A stretch of DNA of 64,000 bases, from the NCBI RefSeq assembly GCF_037975245.1, contig NC_092562.1, positions 12,996,001 to 13,060,000 on the forward strand. The letters run 5' to 3'. The notes beneath the pieces are model-generated. The model was not told where the DNA came from. It saw only the letters and a program-made list of their open reading frames with translations, and made no database searches. The stretch is from Apostichopus japonicus (taxonomy: Eukaryota; Echinodermata; Holothuroidea; Aspidochirotida; Stichopodidae). The translations under genes and the position numbers were made by a program. Shown here in pieces: positions 26,801 through 33,555 of this stretch (positions are counted from its first letter, which is position 1; each line of letters opens with the position of its first letter).

Positions 26801-29800
26801 CTTGCAGGTCCTTCTTCCCGTAGACAAACCGAAGAAGAGCCTGCACAGAAATGGAACCTGTCGGGCCCTCTAACCCTTTAAATGCTAGTAGAGTTTTGTG
26901 GGAAGCAAACTTAGTTTAATTCATTTATTTGTTTGATCGCCAATTGTGTACAGTGGGAAAGGAAGTCTCCTATAAAGTCTTAAAAAGACTTAACAAGGTA
27001 GGAGACTGCCTGGGAGAAAAGAAAAGAAAAATGTACAAATATATATAATACAGAATATACGTAAGGATTAAATATACAGTAATAAAATCCTAATGATGCT
27101 GAGATGAATATGTGAATAGATTATATAATACTAGTACGAGTTAATAAATTTCTAATTTCAAATGTCTGGTGAATGTGGGTTTTGAAGTTATAGACTTCAA
27201 CTTTCTTGATAGATCATTCCAAATTTGTATTGCTCTATTACGAAGACCGAATTTCCCTATGTTACTATGGTAAAAATTGCAATGCACGTTGTCAGCTTGT
27301 CTTGATTCTTTGTTAGGAACGAACAAGATGTTGATCCATTACTAGGTATTAGTTTCGGGTTATGACACGTTTAGTGCTTGTTGAACACTCCTCGTGTGAG
27401 AACCTCTTCATAAATGCATCCTTTGATCTCTTCTTCCATTTGCTACAGTGCGACGTATTTTCTTTTGGGATTATCATGTGCGAGATCATCGGCAGAGTAA
27501 GCGCCGATCCCGAAGAACTGCCAAGGAGGATGGTGAGTCGCCGCTGATCTTTGGGACATTTGTATCTAATCCGTTGTCTGTTGTGTGTATGTACATGGTT
27601 ATTACTGTTTATGAACCTGAAGCGTTGCATGTGCAAAGTATCTTAACACATTCAATAATCGCTGTTTAAAGGGTTTTCAAAAATTCTTGTGATATTTCCA
27701 AAAAAATTCATCCCTTTTATTGTTTTCCCCCCCCCCCCTTTTGAAATAAAAAATTATATGAGCAAATTATATGAGCAAACCAAAATAGAAATTTGTATTC
27801 TTCTTTTTCTCCTTTTAGGATTTCGGTTTGAATGAAGCAGGCTTTCAATTTCTGGCCGGTGAATGTCCTAAGAATATGTTTAATATCGCAATACAGTGCT
27901 GTAAGGTAAAGTATCTACCACATCTTCAAGTGTTACTGATTTTCACGCAGGTACAGAGTAATTGGCTAGCTCGTCATGCAGACGATAGACCGAGAGATTT
28001 TTGAGGGACCCACGTAACAGATTTTACATCTCATTTAAGGGGAAAGTAAATGCAGTGGGGTGTAAATGGTCTGGCTCTTCATTTATGCACGTCATGACGT
28101 GGAAACATTGTCAGTGTGTGTCTAGAACTGTCAGGATGTTCATGCCTCTGTCCTACCTATCCAACCAAAGTACTAGAAAACAAACATAAAAGTACTGCAG
28201 GGTCGATATGTAATACCACATTAGGTTGCAAATATTACAACATATATTAGGCATCCTTCTGGATATGTAATATATTTTTGGCACTGTTTTCTGTGAAAAG
28301 TAGATATTATGTTTCATGGAGTTTCAAAGAGCTATCAAACACCTGAGCTCTGGTTTTCCATATATTAATTCCCCCCCCCCCCCCCTTCCTCAATGAAGAA
28401 GGTATGTATGTGTGAAGGTATATGTGTATGTATGTATGGTAACTTGTAAATTCTCACCTCATGATTTTCTTACAATTCATGCCTCGTTGCAATTGCGACA
28501 CTAACTCTCCCCCCCCCCCCCTCCCCTAGTCTTTGGTGAGCTTTGAGATTTTTGGACAAAGTCAGCAAGATCTTCTTCTCCCTTCGTCTATCAACTCCAG
28601 GTTTCTCCAAAGGAGAGGCCAACATTTCACAGTATAGTGGCCATTTTAGGCGAAATGAGACACCCACATGTCACTAATGTTAGCAAGTCATTATCCTGTA
28701 CAGATGCAAGGTTTGGTAAGTTTTTCATTTTTATTATTTTTTTTCTGAACATTTTTTTTTTAACAAGGAGGGCTTTTCTTTGGAAAAGATGTGTACCCCT
28801 TCACCTACCCTCACAGACTTCCCATTGTGTCTGATGCGTGCCCGTTATTAGCAGGAGGATTCTTTTCGGTTGTTGTTTACAAGAAAGCATGACACAGACT
28901 CACTTTAGAATGCTAATTATAGGAGACAATGTTCGTTTGTCTTATGTGATAGAAATGCTTGGGGAGAGGGGGGGGGGTGGGAGCATCCAAGAGATTGCAA
29001 GTTCTTGTTCAGTATGGAAGCCACCTCGACAATGTGTGATATCACAGTTCCACTTGATGGTGAAGCCTATTCAAAAGATTCTAAAGTAATCCAAGTTTAA
29101 AATAGTACAAGGTTGAGATACCACTTAGCACTGTGGTTTGCAGGTTGGTGGTGGGGTTTGGGGGAGTGGTTGGTAGTAGGTGGTGGAGGAGGGGGATGAA
29201 GTTGTTTGGTCTTTGATTTAAACAGTTATGATTCAGTGTGATTGGAATAGTGTTGTGGGATTGCTGACTTCCTCTAGGTTTTATTTTAAAGAGTGGAGTG
29301 TGTCTGTAGAGGCAGTTGTGCCACAAATGTTTCCAAACTCTTGAAGTACTATGGACACCTAGCCATATTCAGTAAATCTGTTGTGTGTGATATTGTCATT
29401 CAAAATCTTTTGAAAAAGTTTGAAAAGCTCTTTTTTTTGTTTCCAAGATATACACATTTTAAGTTTTGATCAATCTGTGAAACTCATTAAATATGTGCAA
29501 ACTATGACGTGGAGTGTTGTGCTCATCAAAATTTCTTGTTTGTCCCCTTCAGAAGTTAACCCTTTATTACAAGCCCAAATATATCATTTGAAGAATGTGA
29601 TGTTCCTCTTTTCGATGAAGTCAACAAAATATTTCGAGAAATTGTCCATAGGCCACAAACCTGTGTTCAGTGTCCTTGAAACAAAGGTTGTAAAAGCAAA
29701 TGAATAACATAACAGAAAATAAGGCAGTCACTCCCTTTACATCATCAATGTGCATAATTAGCTAATGTTTATTCATAAATGAAACTAGAATTAAGAAAAG

Positions 29801-30585
29801 ACTTGTAAAATGGTCAATCTTTGCTGGATGTTGATGGGAGTTGCAGCTATTTGTCATGGTTTCTTCTAGTGTTTGCACGGGTTATCCGGGTAGCAGGGTA
29901 CCCGCCCGACGCGATACGACCCGGTTCCTGATTTATTACCCAATTCCTAAGCAAAATTTTTCCCATTGACTTAGTGTGGTTTTAGGCTACTATATGGTCG
30001 AAGATGACAGCAACAACGAAAGTATTCCATGGATATCTTATAACTGCGTCACAAGTTCAGCTAATAAACAGATGGTTAGGTAGATTACCCCACTGACTTA
30101 GTGTGGTGTTAGGCTACCATGTGGAAGAAATTGAAGAATTCTCACAATTATTCACAATTAGTTTGAAAGATACTATCAAACTTATTGGTTCAGGACATAA
30201 TTATTTTCATCCTGCAGAATTACATAGAAGCCGCTGTAGGACCACCGCGACAACGGACGCCCCCGGCAACCTCTACAAGTCGTCCAGAAAGAGAGGTGTA
30301 ACCAGAAGCAACTCTGACTCCGGCTCTAGGGCCCTAAACGTCCAAAGAGTCAGCGAGAAACTCAATCCGTTCTACTACGAATCGCAACAGGGAAGTCATA
30401 AAGATGAGATGGACGGAGAGAAGAGAAGGGAGCATTCTCCCGATATCCCGTCTCCCGTAACCAAACTCTGTAACGATCTGGCGTCCATTTGGCCCGACCG
30501 GGGAGAAGGAGGAGTCGGGATGGCTTGGAATGGATCTCTGCTGGAGAAAAATAGATCTAATTCCTTACCGTGCATAAAGCAGTGA
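4396..30585 (+). CDS. TESK: TESK-type dual-specificity protein kinase, 10 coding exons
   Basis: Spliced CDS assembled by eye. Exons: 4396-4779, 14453-14574, 17104-17152, 22289-22438, 23821-23897, 25401-25485, 27449-27532, 27819-27905, 28601-28715, 30218-30585. All introns are GT-AG, all phases agree, and the total is 1521 nt (506 residues plus stop). Kinase landmarks: glycine loop [11 protein letters not shown] (118-128), catalytic Lys141, helix C Glu155, HRDLSSQN (229-236), DLG (252-254), GTPYWISPE (271-279), DVFSFG (291-296) and RPTF (352-355). The stretch [22 protein letters not shown] is characteristic of TESK1/2. TESK kinases are known to phosphorylate cofilin and regulate actin. The kinase domain occupies about residues 112-370, with a short basic/serine-rich tail after it. 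The total is shorter than vertebrate TESK1/2 (about 570-630 residues). Oddities: DLG replaces DFG, and the first loop glycine is Ala. LIMK is the nearest alternative, but no LIM or PDZ domains are present. Confidence 0.9.
5139..5516. mobile_element. hAT-type MITE with 12-bp TIRs and 8-bp TSD
   Basis: The left end CAGTGGCGGAGC and right end GCTCCGCCACTG are perfect inverted repeats. The flanking octamer CCTGCTCG is present at 5131-5138 and again at 5517-5524. An 8-bp duplication and CAGTGGCG termini are standard for the hAT superfamily. The element is 378 bp with no transposase and lies in TESK intron 1. It has a G/C run (poly-G then poly-C) near its right end at 5468-5490. Confidence 0.9.
5525..9813. 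other. TESK intron 1, unassigned part
   Basis: No exon or complete mobile element recognised. Low-complexity stretches include G-rich tracts at 6669-6700, 7483-7522 and 9549-9592 and C-rich tracts at 7370-7380 and 9342-9368. Open frames here are short and have no conserved character. Confidence 0.4.
7483..7522 (+). other. G-quadruplex-forming tract
   Basis: More than four runs of three or more G separated by one to three bases (GGGGTGGGGGAGGGTGGGGG and continuing). This is the best G4 candidate in intron 1. Its position within the intron gives no specific regulatory hint. Confidence 0.5.
9822..11018. mobile_element. Non-autonomous hAT element, 1197 bp, with 8-bp TSD
   Basis: The left end is CAGTGTTTGCACGGGT; the right end is the reverse complement of TAGTGTTTACACGGGT. 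The octamer GTATTTAT lies directly outside at 9814-9821 and 11019-11026. GGGTACCCGGGTACCCG-type sequence follows both ends. Inside are about four degenerate copies of a 120-135 bp unit containing CCCATTGACTTAGTGTGG and a GTTAGGCTACCATGTGG block, between about 9955 and 10425. No transposase is encoded. It lies in TESK intron 1. A partial relative is at 29867-30131. Confidence 0.9.
11027..11512. other. TESK intron 1, unassigned
   Basis: No feature recognised between the hAT element and the SINE. Confidence 0.35.
11513..11817 (+). mobile_element. tRNA-derived SINE with 28-nt poly(A) tail
   Basis: A tRNA-like head carries a pol III A box, TGGCCGAGTGG (11523-11533), and a B box, GGTTCGATTCC (11585-11595). 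The spacing is long, as in class II (Leu/Ser-type) tRNAs. A tRNA-unrelated body follows, including GATTCCAAATTTGAGT and GGAAGCCACC, and a run of 28 A at 11790-11817. A second copy in reverse lies at 54138-54337. Flanking duplications were not resolved. Confidence 0.85.
12041..12160. repeat. Dispersed repeat, copy A
   Basis: Shares blocks with 21589-21700, including TAGAATGAACTGGTAACCT, CTGTCTCC..ACAACCT.AGCACC, and a GGGCCCTC..T..CCGGACC-type end. About 110 bp, clearly homologous but diverged. No terminal repeats or target duplication seen, so the class is unknown. Confidence 0.6.
13125..13898. repeat. Minisatellite in TESK intron 1
   Basis: About 13-14 units of 50-64 bp. Each contains GATAACAAGTAACTGAATGC and ATTGTATGGTAAACAGTA, with a variable TACTACTATGTACTG linker that sets the unit length. 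Long frames on the - strand are shadows of the repeat. Confidence 0.92.
13899..14452. other. End of TESK intron 1
   Basis: No separate feature seen apart from a C-rich stretch (14343-14380) and the polypyrimidine tract and acceptor of exon 2. Confidence 0.4.
14453..14574 (+). CDS. TESK: TESK exon 2 (VAIK-type lysine, helix C)
   Basis: The acceptor follows a pyrimidine tract (TTTTTGCTTCAG, ending 14452) and the donor is GG|GTATGC. It encodes [15 protein letters not shown] and then [17 protein letters not shown], giving Lys141 of the ATP site and Glu155 of helix C. It ends in phase 2. The preceding intron is 9.7 kb and holds most of the transposon and SINE load of the gene. Confidence 0.88.
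15398..15825. repeat. Tandem repeat in TESK intron 2
   Basis: About four units of 110-120 bp. Each combines GGTTATGCTATAGGTTCAAG, GTGTAATTTGGCTGTGGGAA, CAACATGCTATAA and a second half with GGATCAAGTATCATGCTATA. The last unit is shortened. Unrelated in sequence to the other intronic arrays. Confidence 0.9.
15871..16015. repeat. Dispersed repeat, copy A (hAT-like terminus?)
   Basis: Homologous to 25511-25672. Shared blocks are CTAGATCAG, CCCACA.CCCA.GATCTTCC, the CTTCAGAATC block and CTTGGACTAT-like sequence. It starts with CAGTGTTAGGTGAAC after CTAGAT. A possible right end with GTTTGCAGACTTTCG followed by CTCTAGAA lies near 16145-16170. The octamers match only in part, so a complete element is not shown. 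Confidence 0.5.
17104..17152 (+). CDS. TESK: TESK exon 3 (hinge region)
   Basis: A 49-nt micro-exon that completes a Gly codon from exon 2 and reads [16 protein letters not shown]. The family conserves a [11 protein letters not shown] block here, so the identification is firm despite the length. Acceptor CAG at 17101-17103, donor GAG|GTGAGT, phase 0. Confidence 0.88.
17476..17580. repeat. Short tandem repeat (AGAGAGTTATAT)n in TESK intron 3
   Basis: Runs of GAGAGTTATATAGAGAGTTA-type sequence with slippage variants, just upstream of the 60-bp array. Confidence 0.85.
17660..18705. repeat. 60-bp minisatellite in TESK intron 3, about 17 units
   Basis: Highly regular units of 60 bp: CATTAACACTGAAGCTGTAA, AACTAGTGTTATGGAATGAT, then GCCTGGCAAGTATAATGCAG, with a few single-base variants. 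The registry is exact over most of the array. The long - strand frame across it (about 220 codons) is a product of periodicity (60 is a multiple of 3), with no sign of a real protein. Confidence 0.95.
19685..19855. repeat. (CATCACATCC-type) short tandem repeat
   Basis: About 16 imperfect 10-bp units such as GGCATCACAT, CCCGCACCACAT and CCTGCATCACAT. Read in frame it gives His/Ile- or Thr/Ser-rich peptides, which I treat as shadows. Confidence 0.85.
21589..21700. repeat. Dispersed repeat, copy B
   Basis: Partner of 12041-12160, in the same orientation. The best-conserved block is TAGAATGAACTGGTAACCT. Confidence 0.6.
22289..22438 (+). CDS. TESK: TESK exon 4 (to the HRD catalytic loop)
   Basis: 150 nt, phase 0 at both ends. 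It encodes [11 protein letters not shown], the helix E segment [12 protein letters not shown], and MHRDLSSQ with catalytic Asp231. NGGNL and YLHSKG are typical of TESK. Acceptor GCTTTCAG (22281-22288), donor CAG|GTTAGT. Confidence 0.9.
22541..23495. repeat. 41-bp minisatellite filling most of TESK intron 4
   Basis: About 23 units of 41 bp: GTGTACAGTCTGAGAGTGAG, GTTGTCTCCTGGAGTATGAC, A. Variants are C/T at the GAGGTC/GAGGTT position, TAACAG/TGACAG and GTCTG/GCCTG. The array starts about 100 bp after exon 4 and takes up about 70 percent of the 1.4-kb intron. The long - strand frame is a repeat shadow. Confidence 0.95.
23821..23897 (+). CDS. TESK: TESK exon 5 (DLG segment)
   Basis: 77 nt, ending in phase 2. 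It encodes [25 protein letters not shown]. Asn236 and Asp252 (metal binding) are present. The usual DFG Phe is Leu, which gives IADLGLAV, the wording seen in type I TGF-beta-family receptor kinases. Acceptor TTTATTTCAG, donor AA|GTAAGA. Confidence 0.88.
23898..25400. other. TESK intron 5
   Basis: No exon or element recognised. A (CCCCA)n run (about 25123-25150) is the only simple repeat of note. Confidence 0.4.
25401..25485 (+). CDS. TESK: TESK exon 6 (activation and P+1 loops)
   Basis: 85 nt, completing a Lys codon and reading [28 protein letters not shown]. The activation loop from DLG to SPE is compact. The APE motif is SPE, with Glu279 retained. Acceptor TAG at 25398-25400, donor AAG|GTAAGC. 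Ser262 is the only hydroxyl residue of the loop before the GTPYW block. Confidence 0.87.
25511..25672. repeat. Dispersed repeat, copy B
   Basis: Partner of 15871-16015. Begins CTAGATCAGCGGTCCGAC and contains GGCCCACAGCCCATGATCTT, CC, and a long poly-C run (about 25588-25608). The far end is unclear. Confidence 0.5.
26925..27345 (-). mobile_element. LINE 3'-end remnant (reverse transcriptase C-terminus)
   Basis: The - strand reads [20 protein letters not shown], then [20 protein letters not shown] and [13 protein letters not shown], ending at about 27141. The pattern G..GLR..A...WN.L...LK...S...F...LK is the C-terminus of jockey/CR1/Rex-type LINE polyproteins. The rest of the polyprotein is missing and the copy is 5'-truncated. 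It lies antisense in TESK intron 6, just upstream of exon 7. Confidence 0.7.
27449..27532 (+). CDS. TESK: TESK exon 7 (helix F)
   Basis: 84 nt, phase 0. It encodes [20 protein letters not shown] and then PEELPRRM. The structural Asp291 of helix F is present. CEII.RV.ADP..LPR is the clearest TESK signature in the gene. Acceptor TGCTACAG, donor ATG|GTGAGT. Confidence 0.9.
27819..27905 (+). CDS. TESK: TESK exon 8
   Basis: 87 nt, phase 0. It encodes [20 protein letters not shown] and then FNIAIQCCK. The DFGL here is the TESK-specific stretch after helix F, not the metal-binding motif. The preceding intron is only 286 bp, the shortest in the gene. Acceptor CTCCTTTTAG, donor AAG|GTAAAG. Confidence 0.88.
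27906..28600. other. TESK intron 8
   Basis: No feature beyond poly-C runs (about 28371-28386 and 28508-28521). Confidence 0.4.
28601..28715 (+). CDS. TESK: TESK exon 9 (RPTF, end of kinase domain)
   Basis: 115 nt, ending in phase 1. It encodes [19 protein letters not shown], with the conserved Arg352 of kinase subdomain XI, then a Ser/Thr-rich linker. Acceptor CAACTCCAG, donor TTTG|GTAAGT at 28715/28716. An alternative donor five bases upstream (AAG|GTTTGG) is weaker and breaks the frame with exon 10. Confidence 0.85.
28716..29866. other. TESK intron 9, unassigned part
   Basis: AT-rich, with a G-rich run at 28962-28980 and a GT/GGT-rich run at 29140-29190. No exon is seen; an open stretch at 29420-29700 lacks conserved character. 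Confidence 0.4.
29867..30131. mobile_element. Truncated second copy of the 1.2-kb hAT element
   Basis: Begins TAGTGTTTGCACGGGTTATC and follows the 9822-11018 element through the GGGTACCCGCCCGAC block and two of the internal ATTGACTTAGTGTGG units, to CCATGTGGAAGAAATT. It then departs. The right terminus and target duplication are absent. The break lies 86 bp before the exon 10 acceptor. Confidence 0.8.
30218..30585 (+). CDS. TESK: TESK exon 10 (C-terminal tail, stop)
   Basis: The acceptor is CCTGCAG, ending 30217. The tail is basic and serine-rich ([17 protein letters not shown]), then [10 protein letters not shown], an acidic/basic mixed stretch, and an ending [13 protein letters not shown] before TGA 30583-30585. 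RSNSLP (residues 497-502) fits the 14-3-3 mode I form R-S-x-S-x-P. The base composition is more GC-rich than the flanks, as expected of coding sequence. A truncated transposon copy ends about 86 bp before the acceptor. Confidence 0.85.
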
Positions 30586-32815
30586 GGGGGTGACTGAGGC
30601 AAACAAAAAAGATGAGAATCAACAGAGAATCTGAATCCAGACAGGACGCTGGGTTCAAAGGCAAAACGGAAAAGACGAGAATGAACAGAGAATCGTAATC
30701 CAGACAGGACGCTCAGAGACGGTTTAAATACACGAAGATACCTCACAGAATCGGCTGGTAGAAAGATCTGACAACCAATGGTGGCTTGCAACAGACTACC
30801 ATGGTTACGATTCCGAGTTCCTATGTCAAATAGCGCATGTTCTTTGTGTTCCATTATTAACATGAGATAAGATACATCCACCATCTTGTTTACTCAAGCT
30901 CATCCAAGATGAGTTGGTAGAGATCGTTTCACATCAACACCATCGCATGCCCACGTTGGCCTCAATTTTTGTTGCAACAAACAAGCAAACTGATGATTAA
31001 GCTGTAAAGCACGACCTCTCACAGGTTGGTTGGGTTTCTTTAAAAATAGTTTCTCTGGCAGTTTTTAAGCTTTGCCAGGAGCTTTCAAGAGAGAAGATCA
31101 GAGTAGGTTTGGGTTGGTTGGAGTTTAGTAATGGAAAGCTTAAATTGAACTTGAAAGAGAGAACTGACATCATTCTGCATTCTACTTACGTTACTATTAC
31201 AACTGGAACACTACAAGGTTATTTTACTACTACCTAACACCAAAATCTATAACAATGTTACTTACCCATGACCAAAGTCAAAACAATGTTACTTGTAACC
31301 CACTTCAACCAAAGTCAAAACAATGTTACTTGTAACCCACTTCAACCAAAGTCAAAACAATGTTACTAACCAAAGCCAAAATTTTTTTTACGCATAATAT
31401 AACATATAACAATGTCACAACTGTTTAAATGTAAACTAAGGCCATGCCAAGACTAGATGTTAAGGCATTTAAGTCGATTTTTACCAACAGTTACGTTTAA
31501 AGCAATTTATTGGATTTGAGAGTGCTAGAGTTGGATCAAGCTTTTCCCTTTGGTTAAGTGTTTCATTGAACGGATATTAAGTAAACTTAGTAACCGATTA
31601 CTGTATTTTGGTTGAAAGAAATTTTTCCGAGGGGGGGGGCTTGACTTGGTAGGTGCATTTAATTATGTCCTTTATGCAAGAATGGTGTGTTAGGAAATTG
31701 AGATGTACACTGTTTTGATATGAAAACTTGGTTTCTTCCCATTAGCTAGTATTTCGTATTTCATTAATCTCCGGGAAGACCGAATAGCAGGGTAGACACA
31801 CACTCGACATTATTACAGAAATGAAACACTTCCGATTCCAATCGCAAAAATCTCACCGAGCATTATTCCAAAAAAAATTAAAATTATAAAATTTGGAGAA
31901 GTGTTGCAATATGTGTGACTCTAGTCTACCTTCTCCTTTTTCTCCAGGTCAATGTTAATGCAAGAAAAGAAAACTTTATTTTATTTATTTATTTCACCCT
32001 CAAATTTTTCATAAATTTAAATTCAATCAATTTAAATTTGTATAAAAATAAGTCCACAGTTGTTAATTATTGCTACAGAAACAGACATGTTACTGTTGTT
32101 TCTGATGATACTAACATTTGAAGAGCAGAAAACTTTGACAATGTTTCTTTTGCTTAGTTTAAATTTATTTTTTTTCTTTCTTTTTGCTTCAAGGGTTATT
32201 GACCTGACTTGTTTCTGTGTGAAAGTAAAAGATTTTGAATTTACTTTTGTAGGTCCTCTGGGCAATATAAGGAAAGAATAGCTCTTTAGTTTATAATTCA
32301 TGGCTTCTGGACACATTTATGTCATGGGAGATAGTTACTGTACAGAGAGAAACGTTATTGTATGTAAATATTGTAAGAAAATGTGGTATAATTGTTAATT
32401 TTTGCAGAGATACCTTAAGAGAAGTAGGTCGGTGAGGTATTAACTCTTTCAAATTGAACCTGAAATAGAGGAAAGTAAGTTTAGAAGGGTAAAAAAATAC
32501 TACAAAGATATATGTATATATATATTTAAAAAGGAGGGAAAGATAAAAAATATTTAAAAATTAGAAGAGGAAGTGTTATAGATCGGATATCGAAAAAAAT
32601 ATAATACTTGAAAATTTTCAGATTTTTGTTTAGAGTATAATCCATAACTTGAATAATTATAAATCAAACTCCATGATTATCGACACTGACTGCTAGTTGA
32701 ACTGCCAAGAAAAAAAAAATTAGGATGCAACTTAGAGACCTTACTGATGTTTAATGTACGTATGTTATACATATATATATATATGATATATACATATATG
32801 ATATTATACAAATAA
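30586..32815. other. TESK 3'UTR and downstream flank
   Basis: AT-rich. A run of about three copies of ACCAAAGTCAAAACAATGTT lies at 31265-31370. No strong polyadenylation signal stands near the stop; ATTAAA at about 31877 is a weak candidate. The length of the 3'UTR cannot be set from sequence. Confidence 0.4.
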
Positions 32816-32963
32816 TGAATGGTTATGAGTGCAATAGTGCAAATATTTCATGAGTTGAAAGATGGAATGTTCCATTCAACGAGGCACAGCCGAGTTGAAT
32901 GGAACAAATTACATCTTTCAACAAATGAAATAATTGTTCTATTGCACGAATGGAAACCATTCA
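32816..32963. mobile_element. Foldback (hairpin) element, copy 1
   Basis: A 148-bp imperfect palindrome. TGAATGGTTATGAGTGCAAT at the left pairs with the right end ...AACCATTCA. The inner arm has GAGTTGAAAGATGGAATG against CATCTTTCAAC, closing on a GAGGCACAGCC loop. A second copy in opposite orientation is at 60646-60785. No coding capacity. Confidence 0.75.
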
Positions 32964-32971
32964 GTATTTGT

Positions 32972-33197
32972 TTTATACAACACCTTCAAATTTGGATAGG
33001 ATTGGACGTAAAATGCACTCATACAACAGATTGTTTGAACAGACAGGTTTCTCTGCTCTCTTACCATTGAAAAAAGTGCTATCAAAAAAGTACAACCCAT
33101 GGTTCTATTTCATAGAGTGGAATAGAGCGGATTTTGCATGCAATCAACGAGCAATTGACCAAGCAAATGACTAGAATACAATTAGGTGTTGTATAAA
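32972..33197. repeat. 226-bp segment bounded by 14-bp perfect inverted repeats
   Basis: TTTATACAACACCT (32972-32985) and AGGTGTTGTATAAA (33184-33197) are exact reverse complements. The inside is unrelated to the adjoining hairpin. It may be a small DNA element into which, or next to which, the hairpin inserted. No clear target duplication. Confidence 0.5.
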
Positions 33198-33299
33198 TAC
33201 ATATATATTATGATTGGCACAACGAGAAGTGTCGTGTTGCTTTATACCAATATATATTTTCTTTATACCAACACAGGTTTCCTGATCTTTATATATAAA

Positions 33300-33555
33300 T
33301 ATATTTGCTTTATGTGTGCCTAATTGCTAGGGGTATTTTATACATTTACACTGTAAGCATGCCTCCTTGCTAGAGCTGTTTTATATACGCTGTATCTGTA
33401 CCTCCCTGCTAGAGGTATATTATACGTATACACTGTACGTGTGCCTCGCTGCTAGAGGTATAATTTCAAAAAAGTAGGTACACTGGTATGTATGCCTCCT
33501 TGCTAGAGAGAGGTATTTCATACATATACACTGGTATGTGTGCCTACCTTTCAAG
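33300..33555. repeat. Degenerate tandem repeat, about 5 units
   Basis: Units of about 55-65 bp with TGTGCCTCCTTGCTAGAGGT and TATTTTATACATATACACTG blocks, well diverged from each other. Confidence 0.75.
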
